DNA of 64,000 nucleotides, from the NCBI GenBank assembly GCA_905182985.1, contig CAJJDN010000006.1, positions 622,788 to 686,787 of the forward strand, read 5' to 3'. Shown piece after piece: positions 46,685 to 58,318 of the stretch; the stretch's first letter is position 1, and each line of letters opens with the position of its first letter. The stretch comes from Paramecium sonneborni. Lineage: Eukaryota; Ciliophora; Oligohymenophorea; Peniculida; Parameciidae. Both the position numbers and the translations under genes were made by a program. The notes below the pieces were generated by a model. That model was not told the DNA's origin. It was given only the letters and a program-made list of their open reading frames with translations, and ran no database searches.

Positions 46685-48595
46685 ATGGAATTAAATGGCA
46701 AAAATTATATATTATTGGATAAATATTTTTATAATCCTGATGATGTTATTGGTGAAGGTGCATTTGGTAAAGTTTATAGAGGATTCAATTTTTAAGCGTA
46801 TTATGCTTATTTTTAATGTTCATAGATAAAATAAAGGAAATGACAAAGAATGTGCTATAAAGAAGATGGAGCTACCTGAAAATATGGCATTAATGAGTGA
46901 TAGAGAAAAAATGACTTTAGATGCTGTCAGAAAAGAGATTTGTGCTTTAAAATTATTGAAACATCCAAATATTGTTAAATTATATGATGTTAAGAAATTA
47001 TAGAATGTTATTTATATGGTGATGGAACTCTGCAATGAAAAGGTAAAGTGTAAATATATTTTTTAATGATCTTAGTCTCTTTCTGAATTTATTAAGGAGA
47101 ATAAAGATATCACTGAACCTGAAATCAGATATAAGTTTGGAGAAATTTTAAATGGCTTTAAATATCTTAGAAGCAAATAAATTATACATAGAGATGTTAA
47201 ACCTGAAAATATACTTATTAGAAAAGGAGTATTAAAAATTGCTGATTTTGGATTTGCCAAATAACATAATTCAAAAACTTAATTACATTCTTATTTAGGA
47301 ACTAGAGCAACTATTGCTCCATAAGTTATATTAGGTATCTTCTTTCTAATAGTTTAGGTGATTATACTGACAAATGTGATATTTGGAGTTTAGGAGCAAC
47401 TCTTTATTTTATGTGTTTTAAAAAATATCCATACAAAGAATTTTATGCAAGCGAAATTAAACTTATGGAATTGATGAAAAGAGATTTTATTGAATTTCCA
47501 AAAACTGGGATGTAAGTTTCTTAACCATTATAATAAATTATTGTATAAATGATGAGATATAGGGAAGAAGATAGAATTGATTGGAATGATTTATTTGCTT
47601 GTCCTTTATTTCAAAATAAATTATTAAAAGAGATGGGATTAAATATATTTGAATATCATGAACCATAAGATGATTCTGTTGATATTAATGATGCTAAAAT
47701 TGATGATTTTGATTTTGAAATGAATGAACATTCTGAATAATAAATAGAAAAATTTTAAGAAAATGCTCCTGTTGTTATTGATTAAGCTGAAAAATAAAGA
47801 AAAAATGAAGAAATCTTTTCTAAATTAATTAGCAGGCTCACTTTTGAAAAAGGAAAATGCATGTTCTTAAGATTGTTATCTTAAAGACTTAAAGAATATG
47901 AATTAACTTTATCAAATAAGTTAATATTTGAAAAAAGTAAAGTAGATATTTCTGATCATCTAAAATCATTAAGATTTGGATTAAATAAATTTGAACTTAT
48001 AATTAATCGAGGATTAATGGAATGGATGGAGGTTAATAAAATTTTAAAATATTACTTATGTTGGGACATAACTAATCCTATAGGTGTAAATGAGACAGAT
48101 TGGGAAAACTTTCTTACTGAAGGGTAAGATCGAGAAAAAATTAAAAAAGCTCTTGAAAAAGAACTACATATCACTTAACAATATGTTTACAATTCATCAT
48201 AAGCATAATTATAATAGTTTTAATAAATGAATGAAAAAGCATTTTAGAGATTGAATGTTAATAAAGAATTCATGAGTTCTAATTTCGAATGTAATAAAAA
48301 TTTTTTTAAAGTTCTTTATGATTTAAGTTTAGGTTTGGCTAAATTGCTTTTTCCAGAAATTGTGAAAATAAGAAATAATCTAGATTCATTACATAAGCTT
48401 CTACCTACTTTAGTACTTATTGATGATCTATTTATTTTGTTAACTCTTGACTCAGTATTTTCACATACTGATTCTACTTTAGTCAATTATACAGCTTTTT
48501 TTGAATTAAGAAAAAAGAACTATTCAGAAGATTAAGTTATGTACAGAACTATGTATCAAAGAGTGATGAGAGCATATGAAGTATTTTTCGAATGA
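46685..48595 (+). CDS. ULK/ATG1-like Ser/Thr protein kinase
   Basis: ATG 46685, introns 46798-46825, 47043-47075 and 47335-47357, TGA 48593-48595; about 608 aa. Kinase domain at residues about 15-275: VIGEGAFGKVYRGFNF, CAIKKMELPENM (ATP Lys), VRKEICALKLLKHPNIVKLY (alpha-C Glu), IYMVMELCNEKSLSEFIKEN, QIIHRDVKPENILIRKGVLK, IADFGFAKQH, HSYLGTRATIAPQVILGD, DIWSLGATLYFMCFKKYPYK. All catalytic residues are present; the APE motif reads APQ. The C-terminal half, after an acidic linker, is helical (LISRLTFEKGKCMFLRLLSQ, SLGLAKLLFPEIVKIRNN), similar in position to the C-terminal region of ULK-type kinases. ULK assignment rests on the kinase-domain flavour; regulators of autophagy or ciliary function are both possible. 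Confidence 0.8.
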
Positions 48596-48782
48596 ATAAT
48601 CCAATTGCATTTATATATATACTTTATTCATTTTAGTTTATTTTAGACAATAGATATTAATTTTTAGAATAATTTAATTGTTTTTGTTCATAAAATAATG
48701 TTATAATACACATAAACAATTCTTTAGATAATATTTTTGTGGCAATTTAATTATGTATAATATTAATCTTCTATATATTACA

Positions 48783-49143
48783 TCAATAATATTGTGACTC
48801 GTCTTCTTCATCTGATTCTGGCATATCAAGATTTCTCTTTTATTTTTTTGGTTTTGGAACTCCTTCAGCAGTCACTCTTCTAATTATGTTAAAATTAAGT
48901 TTACATTTTGTTTTTCTTCTTTTTTTCTTCTTTTTATTCTACTTTTTAAGGTTGATCTTCTTATTATTAAACTTTTTAAGGTTGATCTTCTTATTGTTAT
49001 TATTAAACTTCCTCATCATCTTCTTCATCTTCTTAGGGTTGATTTTTCAATTATTCGATCAATTCACCCTCATTGACTTATTAGAATTATCTATCCTTAT
49101 GATTTCCCCATTTCCTATTTTTTCCTCTAGCGTCTTTGGGCAT
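48783..49143 (-). CDS. Acidic/Gln-rich protein, PDAP1-like N-terminus
   Basis: ATG 49141-49143 to TGA 48783-48785, one 25-nt intron near 48877-48901; about 111 aa. Begins MPKDARGKNRKWGNHKDRQF, comparable to the basic MPKxxRxGxxKGRxxQ start of the PDAP1 (28-kDa heat- and acid-stable phosphoprotein) family, then an acidic tract QEDEEDDEEV. Two tandem units EDQPQKV (27 and 24 nt scale) follow, then a Lys-rich stretch, and the C-terminus is acidic (DMPESDEEDESQYY). The PDAP1 link is tentative; low complexity could mislead. Confidence 0.55.
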
Positions 49144-49336
49144 TTAATAAATTTTAAAAATATATATTTATATCAGCGAACGGATCATTCATCACTTAAT
49201 CATAAGTAATGTATAATATTTCATCATTATTTATAAGTTAATTATGAACACTATGAGTCTTGAATTGATGAACTTTATTCTCTTAGTGTTTACAGATATT
49301 TTATTTAAAAATTTTAAATAAATTAATAATTAAATT

Positions 49337-52300
49337 TCATATTTAACGAAGAATATTAATTGCTTATTAATCAATCAATTCTATGGGTATTACTGTTAAG
49401 GATAACCTTAGCAGGTTCATTTGTTACTACTACATTTTTGCAAAATAAATTAAGGCTAATCCTACAATAAATAAAGTAAACCAACCAGTTATTGAATAAT
49501 AAATAAGTATCACTTCATAATTCTCTTCTATTTATTCCTTTGTAAGATCCAAAATTTCATTTCCGAATTCTTCAAAAGCTAATTTTGTATTGGTGTAATA
49601 CCTTCCAAAAATTTAATTAAAATCAACTGAATTCAAAATCTACATAGAAGCTAAAAAATCAGGATCTATTCTTTCTTCTTCCAATTCGTAACTATATGAT
49701 GTTGTTATGAAATTTGACATTTTTGTGTAAATCCCTATCAATCCTTTATTATAAAGATATGTGCAATTATCCTTTACGTTACTAGAATTTGGACAATATT
49801 TTGGACACAAATCTTGGAAAAATAAATCATTCAAAATTCCAGCCCTAGAAGGATTAATATTAGGATCTTTGATGAGAATTGATATCATCTAAATTTAACT
49901 TTATTGAAAAGATTTAACCAATTTTCTAAAATAACTTAAATTCTGATATTTTTCAACTTGAAATTAATTTATGGCTTAAGCTAAAATTTTTTAATTTACT
50001 TTATTTGTCAACGTATTATTACTTAAGATTATGTTCTAACTTTTTACTTGCATAGCATTGCTCACAATAGAATCTACTTATAATGTAAAATGATGAAATT
50101 CTGCTGTTAATAAAAAAGATGGTTTTAGCAATTTTTATTTCTAAGAATTTAATAAGAACCCCCCTATGTTAATTAACAAAATAATTAATAAAAGAAAGAG
50201 CAAAAATGCTGATGTTGTATAAATATTAAAGGTTTACTGCTATAATCGAGAAGACAATAAAGTAGACTTATTTTATTTTCCATTTTTAACATTTTCAGTT
50301 TGTTATTCATTTAAGGGTTAGTAAACAAGTTGAATGTAATCAGCCTTTTTCCAATTTTAAGAATACTTATCTCGTAATATTTCTTAAGCTGTTTGCAATC
50401 TCTATATAACTATAAATACATCCTTTTCATATAATCTACAATTCAAATTAATTATCTTTCGATAAATTTTTAAAAGGTTTAATAAGATAAAAAATTAAAT
50501 CAATATCAGAGAAAACTATAAAATAGTTTAAATGATAAATAAATTAATAATGAATTCATCATTTTTATCTATATCATCGTAAAATTTATCAATTAATTGT
50601 CGCAACAATAGTCTAAAAAGTTGTGAACTGTCATTTAAATTTAATGTTTAAAATAAGGATTGCTAAAAGAAATAATCATCAAAATTTTTAACATTGTATT
50701 CTTAATAGAATTGGATTATTATATTAAAAAATATTGTAATTTAATTGTAAAAGTAAGTAAAAGTCATATTATTATTATCTTTTGAATCAATATAATGTAA
50801 AGAAATATTTTAGTTCAATATATCATCTTCTTCTTCAATTTGTGAAAATACCTCATAAAATTTAGACATATTTTATAAATATTGAATTTTATTAAATCTA
50901 CTTTTTATAGTATTAAGTAAATCTTCACTAAATTCAATATTTTTAATTTCTGCTAATTTATAAATTAAGTCATGAGAAGTTAATTCGCAATAATAACTAT
51001 TGTATAAATATGGTGCCTATAGTTCAATTAGTAAATTATGACTATTTTATTTTTTTTAATAAAGAGTAAAGATTAGGAAAATATTAAATATAATTATGCT
51101 TAACACTATTAATAGATCGATCAATAAAATTAAACTTAATTAAATTGGCATCACTTTTGAACGAGATTTTTACTTCAATAATTCATGATGATGATTTTTA
51201 GATCTTCTAGCGATTGATCCAACTGAATTAACAGCTTAAATATCTTTTTAACAATTAACTTAATAGTTTTTATCTTCCGAAGATTTCTATTCTTATAATT
51301 AATCTAAAACAGTTTTATGTTTAGAATATTATTACAGTTCAACATTCTTTTAATCATAACTAATTTCTTACTATTATTTAATAATTTTAAAATCTTCTTC
51401 CAAATACTTAGAATCATCGTTTATACTTTTATGTTTAATAAGATTAAATGTGGCTCTTTAAGAAAAAGGAGCTAAAATTTGTCTTGAAGAATCTTATAAT
51501 TAATCAAAAAAGGATTAATCATATCTACCTCTAATTAAGGATACTTCTGGATATTATTATAATTTTTCATTCTCTTCAATTTTAACTTTTTAAAAGCTTT
51601 CATCTTGAATTGAGCTTAAAACAAGATGGCTTGATTTATCTAAATCAGATAACTCTATATTATTGAGCATATCTTCTGAATTAATATCTTCATCATCTTC
51701 TTTTGTTGTTTAAATAATTATATCATTTATTTCTAATGTAAATAAAGGGATAGCTTTATAATATCCAAGGACTAAATATTCTAAATAACAATTAATTTTA
51801 TAATTAATTGTTTAAATTGAATCATCTATAAATTAAAGCATTCTTTCTTAATAACCTTCATCAAAGAGTTCGCAATCAGGTTTTGTTTATTCTTAAGAAT
51901 TAATTTCAAAATTAAATTAAGGCTCCTTTCCAGCTTAACAGTAATCATGTGTATCAAAAGTAGTCCATATGCCTGCATAATACATTTAATGTTTACTTTT
52001 GCCTTTTGAACTTTGCATTAATTTTGAAAATTATCCTCTTATTGGATTACCAATTTTTAATTATATGTTATTTTCTTGATTAATATCTGAATCCTGGTTT
52101 TTATATGCATTAATCAAAATAAATATTTTTGGTATAAGCTAGAATATATATCCTTAAGTTAATTAATCTTATGTAACAGACTTATCTATTGAAGTTAAAA
52201 GTTTAAACATTAAATTATTAACACCTAATATTCTTCCTTTAGAATCAAACAGTAAAAATAAACACTTTTCTTTAGTTTTTGCAAAAGCTGCTGTTATTAT

Positions 52301-54208
52301 ATAATCATCATAACTTATAAAAAAATTATCAATAGTTATATCAGCAGGAATAAAAAAATTATTTTTTCCTTTCAAAAAAACAGTCCTACTCTTTCCAAAT
52401 AAAATACTATGACCTAATTTTTTAAATCTATCTAAATATTAATCATGTACTAATGCTAAAAAATCAGGCATTAACTAATTTATATGTTTAATATCTCTAA
52501 AATCCATTTCATTTTCATAACCCCAAAATTAAGCTATTTATTAAGAATTGATTTTAACAATTTATCCTTATTATTTAACTATGCTAGAATATAATAAACA
52601 AATTTTATCATCCATAATATTTCCATTTAACAATTTACCTTCAGCTAAGCTCTCAGTTTTTAAAATATCATTCATTACTTTTTGCATTTTAATTGCTTAT
52701 TAATAATCATTTGCTATTATTGCATAATATATTATTAAAATAATAACTTCAATAACTGTTCTAGGTTATTCAATTTCTTCTAAATCTTTACATTTATACA
52801 ATTATTCTAGCTGTTTTTTACATTCAACAATTTTCTTACTTAATATTTCAGTAGTTTAAAAAAGTTTCTAAAAATTGTTAATTAATGAAATTAATTATCT
52901 CCAGTAATTTAATTTAAAATCTATTGTGCTAATTATTAATGGAATTGATTTATCTCTTATTTAAATTGCTTCATAGATATCTCGTGTTGATAGTATTCTA
53001 TCATCATGATATGATCCAGCTTTCATTGTTTAATTAATATTTTCTTAAACCTTTTTCACTGAAGACCATAATTAATGATGCAAATTAGGAAATGTTATTT
53101 TAAAAAATATAGAATGATCCTTATATATATTGTAATATTGCTTCAATCTACATAAAGCTGTTAATGGTGCCTTATGTATACAAAGAAAATGAATTAATGC
53201 TAATTCCAATATTTCATAATCTTATTTTAGCTTTTTATTCAGAGCTATTTTATTTTCTAATTAACAAATTACAATATCAATCTTATTCTAGGTTTTGTGT
53301 GATATTTTACAACTCTTTTTATGTTATATTATTTTAATGTAATGCAATATATTTTCCTAATGATAAAATTCTTAACATTAAATTAATATCTAAAATTAAT
53401 TTGAAGAATCTATATCTGCTTTTCTATCATATAATTCATCAGACAAAGCATAAGCAAGAGTTCCAAAAATAATCGTAAAGTAGAACATATTTTCTTCTGA
53501 TTTAGTTATCAATGAAATTGAATTTATAAACACAATAGCACAATATAAAAAATTATATTAAAATGCTAATTTATTATATTATAATCGGTAAGGTTTAAAT
53601 ATAATTACGTCCAAGCATAATGCTAATCCTTAAAAAATTAACATAATCTATTATAGCAAATGAAATTCTAAGTCAATAAAACAGATTGTATCCAGTAAAA
53701 TATTAATTATAGTAAGTTATGTAAATTTTCTGATAAATGGATTACTATGAATAAATTTTGTGGATCTATTAAAATATAAATTAAAAGTTAAAATAAAAAA
53801 GAGAATTATTACCCCAATTATTGAAAGTTCAATGCTTCCAGATAGGTAAGCAAACATTGCTACCTGGGGTATATAAAATATTTTCCATAATAAGTTATTG
53901 TAATAAAATACTAATTAAACTCTATAAAAGCTTAGGATGAATATACTAATGTTGGCTAATATTAATATTATTTTAATAGGGTCTGAAATCTCATAATATA
54001 AATATGATAACAAGATGTAAGGAACATTTAATTTGAAATCTGAATATTTCCAAACATTCCATCCATCTTTAGGGAAAATGAAGCGCGTTCTTAAAATAAA
54101 TTAAAATAGAAGTGCACCTTTAAATAATGAGTCCCATAATTGAATTTTCGGAGAGGCTGTCATTAAGTCTAAATAATTTTTGATTAGCTTTTAAGTTATC
54201 TGTAACAT
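49337..54208 (-). CDS. Giant intronless PAS-domain multi-pass membrane protein (1,623 aa)
   Basis: ATG 54206-54208 to TGA 49337-49339, 1,624 codons with no TGA and no intron. The N-terminal quarter has about seven hydrophobic spans (for example LIFFILTFNLYF-type segments and AMFAYLSGSIELSIIGVIIL). A large soluble part includes coiled coil and a PAS-like core: SSIVKQQGQIVKINSQQI, AQFWGYENEMDFRDIKHINQ, LMPDFLALVHDQYLDRFKKL, FLKGKNNFFIPADITIDNFF, CLFLLFDSKGRILGVNNLMF. The INQLMPxxxxxxHDxxLxxF pattern matches what I know of Tetrahymena and Dictyostelium TmcB-type sensors. Later come Gln-rich stretches, two or three more spans (SLILLIDLLIVLSIIIFNIF; YTTSAFLLFLLLIILLIN) with a cysteine-bearing loop between, and a last span near VIYFAKM. 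Probably a sensor or channel-like signalling protein; ligand unknown. Confidence 0.85.
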
Positions 54209-54585
54209 GACTGAAAGAATAAAATTACTTAAGCCTAAACTCACTAATAACTTAATAAATAATATATAATTATCTTATTTCAAATTAAATATAATTATCT
54301 TATTTTAAATTATTTATGATTAAAAAAACCCTATTTTTATCTCATTAAAAGTAATTTTTTAGCGACAAAGAAGAAGGGAAGCAAAAAAAATACTGTTAAT
54401 TTTTAGAAATTTAATCAATTGAATTTTTATTCAAATAAATTCATAATATCCTTGTTAAGGTATATTTAATTCAAAGTGTAAAAAACTAACAAGTTATTTT
54501 TGAGATAATAAATAATAATCTTAAGATTTTTATTATGATTAATATTAAATAAATTCTATTTTGTAGAAAAAATCGATATATTTAA

Positions 54586-56022
54586 TCAGCTTTTTTCTAA
54601 AATAAAACAAAATTCATAGATCTATATTTCAAGGTAATATTAATATAGATTTTATTGCTGATAATCAAATTCCAAATTATATTATCTAATTTCAATTTAT
54701 ATCCTTGACAAATTACATTAACCAAATTCTATAGCAAATTATGAGTATGATAATTGCTTAAAGAAATAAATTTCATAATTCTTTTGTTTTAAATTTGAAT
54801 TAAATATCAAAAGTTTATCAATTCCCCAAGTATGCTGTGATAAAATTTCTACATCATGAATATAATGAGACTTTGAAATAGTTGACTTTTACAAAAACTT
54901 CATAATTTTAATTTTTTTAATATTTATCTTAAACATATCCGAATTGTAAATAATTTCTAAATTCTCTTGTAAAAATACACATTATTTTTTAGATATTATA
55001 AATCAACAGTTGAGATTAATTCAATCTCTTTAGGAAATAAATTATAAATATCAAATAATAGTCCAGATATAAAAAACACTAAGACAGAATTCTTGTTTTG
55101 ATTTAAAATTAAATATAAGCTACTTAATTATTTCAGAATAACTTTATATATTAAAAGAAATAAGAAATTAATCTTCTTAGTCACACCTCGAATATTAAAA
55201 AAAAAATTTATCAAAATTTTGTATCTATAAGCAATAGAATAAATCTATTTTATTTAATCATCAGTTCTTATAATTTCTACAAAATATTTTTGTTTAAATC
55301 AAAATCCAAAAGCTTATAGCTTAATAGAACTTTTATTTCATTAATATAAGCATAATCAAAAGAAAGTTTGAAAATAAATAATTAACTTTAAGATTATTAG
55401 AAACTAGATAAATTTCTTAACAAATAATTGTAATCGATATCTATCTCTTAAATGATAATTAATAAAAAATTTCTGAAAGGTTTTATTAAATCAGGTTATT
55501 CAAAAATTTTATATCTTTTTAAATGGAATTTGAGTAGTAATTAATTTGATTTCATAATTTCAACAATAGATAATATTAGTCTCAATAAAATCTTAAATTT
55601 ATTAATGGTTTTCTTTTCAATTTTGAGATAAACAAAAAGGTCATCTGCCTTTATTTTAGAAATAGTTATGAAGTAATTTGCTGGTAAAATTAAGCCAATT
55701 TTATCATATAATTATGAGGATAGCTTGTTAACATCCGTAATGTTATTTAGTTCAAAAGGGAATAAATTACTAATTGGACCTGTTTAATATTAGAGATAAA
55801 TCTTATATTCTTCAATTAATTCAACATTAATCATTTAGTTCTTAAGATCAAAATTTTTGAATTACAATTTTAATTTTAATTCTAGCATCTGAATAAATCT
55901 AAGTATATTTTTGATTAAATGTACTGTTGCATTTCTCCTTCAAAATTACATAACCAATTCTTAAGTATCTCCTTATAATCTCATAAACAAACAATTAATT
56001 TATTTATTATAGTTAAATCCAT
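54586..56022 (-). CDS. Unknown multi-exon protein crossing a duplicated contig end
   Basis: Model: ATG 56020-56022 (MDLTIINKLI), 21-nt intron, EILKNWLCNFEGEMQQ, 26-nt intron, then a long exon ELIEEYKIYLQYQTGPISNL, DKIGLILPANYFITISKIKA, SFDYAYINEIKVLLSYKLLD. The next junction (55190-55280) needs a long intron of about 56 nt and lies beside a ten-base T run. After it: VLVFFISGLLFDIYNLFPKE, then 22-nt introns leading to HDVEILSQHTWGIDKLLIFN and QFAIEFGQCNLSRIQIEI, TGA 54586-54588. Mostly beta-strand and helix mixtures; no domain recognised. The 5' part (55885-56022) is repeated after the N at 56899. Confidence 0.55.
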
Positions 56023-56226
56023 GAAATAAATTATTTATATAAATATTGAACACATTAAGATAAAAAAAATGAAAATAGAAAATTAATTTGCTATCTTATA
56101 TAAGTTTATTTTCCCCTGGGCTATGGAATAAAGAATAATAAATAAATTTATTTCAACTGCCTAATTCGAATTTTCATTACAAGACAATAATATTTTTATT
56201 TCTTCTAGAAAAATAATAACATTAAA

Positions 56227-56400
56227 ATGACAAAAAAAATGATGAGAATATTTTAAAAGACTAAACTTTATTTTGTAATTCTTATTGCTATTTTGGATTA
56301 TCTTTTAATTAATTTTGTTTAGAATTATCATTATATATTTTTATGTATCATAGAGCTTTTCCTTATCTTGTTTAGATAAGGATTCAGTTTTTATAATTGA
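56227..56400 (+). CDS. Short hydrophobic ORF, doubtful
   Basis: ATG 56227 to TGA 56398-56400, 57 codons with two hydrophobic stretches (LYFVILIAILDYLLINFV, YIFLCIIELFLILFR). The frame resumes in the same register after the TGA (LIYLKYYCFKYFMQF, ILRQIFLFISLII). Repeated at 57242-57415. Could be a remnant or a gene with an unrecognised intron. A+T-rich DNA favours such hydrophobic readings by chance. Confidence 0.25.
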
Positions 56401-56898
56401 CTGATTTACTTGAAATATTATTGTTTCAAATATTTTATGCAATTTTAAACATGGATCCTCCGTCAAATATTTTTATTTATTTCCTTAATTATTCAAAAAA
56501 ATCATTAAAATAATTATCATCGTTTAATAAATAGGTATATTAAGTTCAGAATAGGATACCTAATTAATTTCTTCTTTTTTTTGATTTTATGAATCTTACA
56601 CTTATTAATGCCCTTCCTGAAGTTGCTTTGAGAATATTTAGCCTTATTATGATTAACTCATTTATTTATTTATATATATTATAATATTAAAATTATAAAA
56701 ATGAATTAAATATAAATTATAATTTGCATTTTATAAATGATAAATGCAACTATTTTTTAATGAATCTTTTAATTAATAATCAAAACCATTGTATGAAAAA
56801 TTTAAGTTATTCCTTAATTTATATATTTTTTATCAAGGATCAAAGTTCTAAAAAATTTTTCAATTTATTTGATAGCTTCTGAAAAATTTTTGTATTTA

Positions 56899-56899
56899 N
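56899..56899. other. Assembly gap (single N)
   Basis: One unknown base between two identical 1,014-bp segments. Confidence 0.95.
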
Positions 56900-57913
56900 G
56901 CATCTGAATAAATCTAAGTATATTTTTGATTAAATGTACTGTTGCATTTCTCCTTCAAAATTACATAACCAATTCTTAAGTATCTCCTTATAATCTCATA
57001 AACAAACAATTAATTTATTTATTATAGTTAAATCCATGAAATAAATTATTTATATAAATATTGAACACATTAAGATAAAAAAAATGAAAATAGAAAATTA
57101 ATTTGCTATCTTATATAAGTTTATTTTCCCCTGGGCTATGGAATAAAGAATAATAAATAAATTTATTTCAACTGCCTAATTCGAATTTTCATTACAAGAC
57201 AATAATATTTTTATTTCTTCTAGAAAAATAATAACATTAAAATGACAAAAAAAATGATGAGAATATTTTAAAAGACTAAACTTTATTTTGTAATTCTTAT
57301 TGCTATTTTGGATTATCTTTTAATTAATTTTGTTTAGAATTATCATTATATATTTTTATGTATCATAGAGCTTTTCCTTATCTTGTTTAGATAAGGATTC
57401 AGTTTTTATAATTGACTGATTTACTTGAAATATTATTGTTTCAAATATTTTATGCAATTTTAAACATGGATCCTCCGTCAAATATTTTTATTTATTTCCT
57501 TAATTATTCAAAAAAATCATTAAAATAATTATCATCGTTTAATAAATAGGTATATTAAGTTCAGAATAGGATACCTAATTAATTTCTTCTTTTTTTTGAT
57601 TTTATGAATCTTACACTTATTAATGCCCTTCCTGAAGTTGCTTTGAGAATATTTAGCCTTATTATGATTAACTCATTTATTTATTTATATATATTATAAT
57701 ATTAAAATTATAAAAATGAATTAAATATAAATTATAATTTGCATTTTATAAATGATAAATGCAACTATTTTTTAATGAATCTTTTAATTAATAATCAAAA
57801 CCATTGTATGAAAAATTTAAGTTATTCCTTAATTTATATATTTTTTATCAAGGATCAAAGTTCTAAAAAATTTTTCAATTTATTTGATAGCTTCTGAAAA
57901 ATTTTTGTATTTA

Positions 57914-58318
57914 AAATTGAAAATAATAAAATAGATCAGCAAAAAATAAAGCAAATAATTTTTCTCCAAATTATCTTTTGTAAATATAATAGATTAAAAA
58001 ATTTCATAATGAGAAAAAATTTAATTCATTTTTATGTCAACTAATTTTTCTTTACTATTTTAAAATATGTCTCAATAACAAAATTTTTAAAGTAAGATTG
58101 AATCAGTAAACATAAATTTTGGAATTTAGAAAAGGTCTTTCTTTATAAAGTTGATTAATCTTTTTTTTTAAATATATTTTTTTTTCTAGTCATTATCATT
58201 ATTTGCATTTTTTTTTTTAAATAGAATATCCTATTTCATAAAATTTTAGGGAATTTATATTCTATTGAATTTATTAGTATTAGGAAATTTAAATAGTGAT
58301 TATATATTTTATTAATAA
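57914..58318. other. A+T-rich upstream flank of the NACHT gene
   Basis: About 400 bp of homopolymer-rich sequence (T runs at 58161-58230) without a sustained frame. Presumed promoter and leader of the giant downstream gene. Confidence 0.45.

Larger units (their letters stand above)
55885..57913. repeat. 1,014-bp exact direct repeat flanking one N (55885-56898 = 56900-57913)
   Basis: Offset 1,015 with a single N at 56899. The left copy includes the start of the unknown gene above; the right copy starts inside that gene's second exon region. Third instance of the same signature in this window, so again most likely an unmerged contig overlap. Confidence 0.9.

Noticed and set aside
56227..56620. 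A real two-part membrane-protein gene in the duplicated segment
   Set aside because: The frame is interrupted by TGA without a consensus intron and A+T-rich DNA easily yields hydrophobic codons; kept only as a low-confidence feature.
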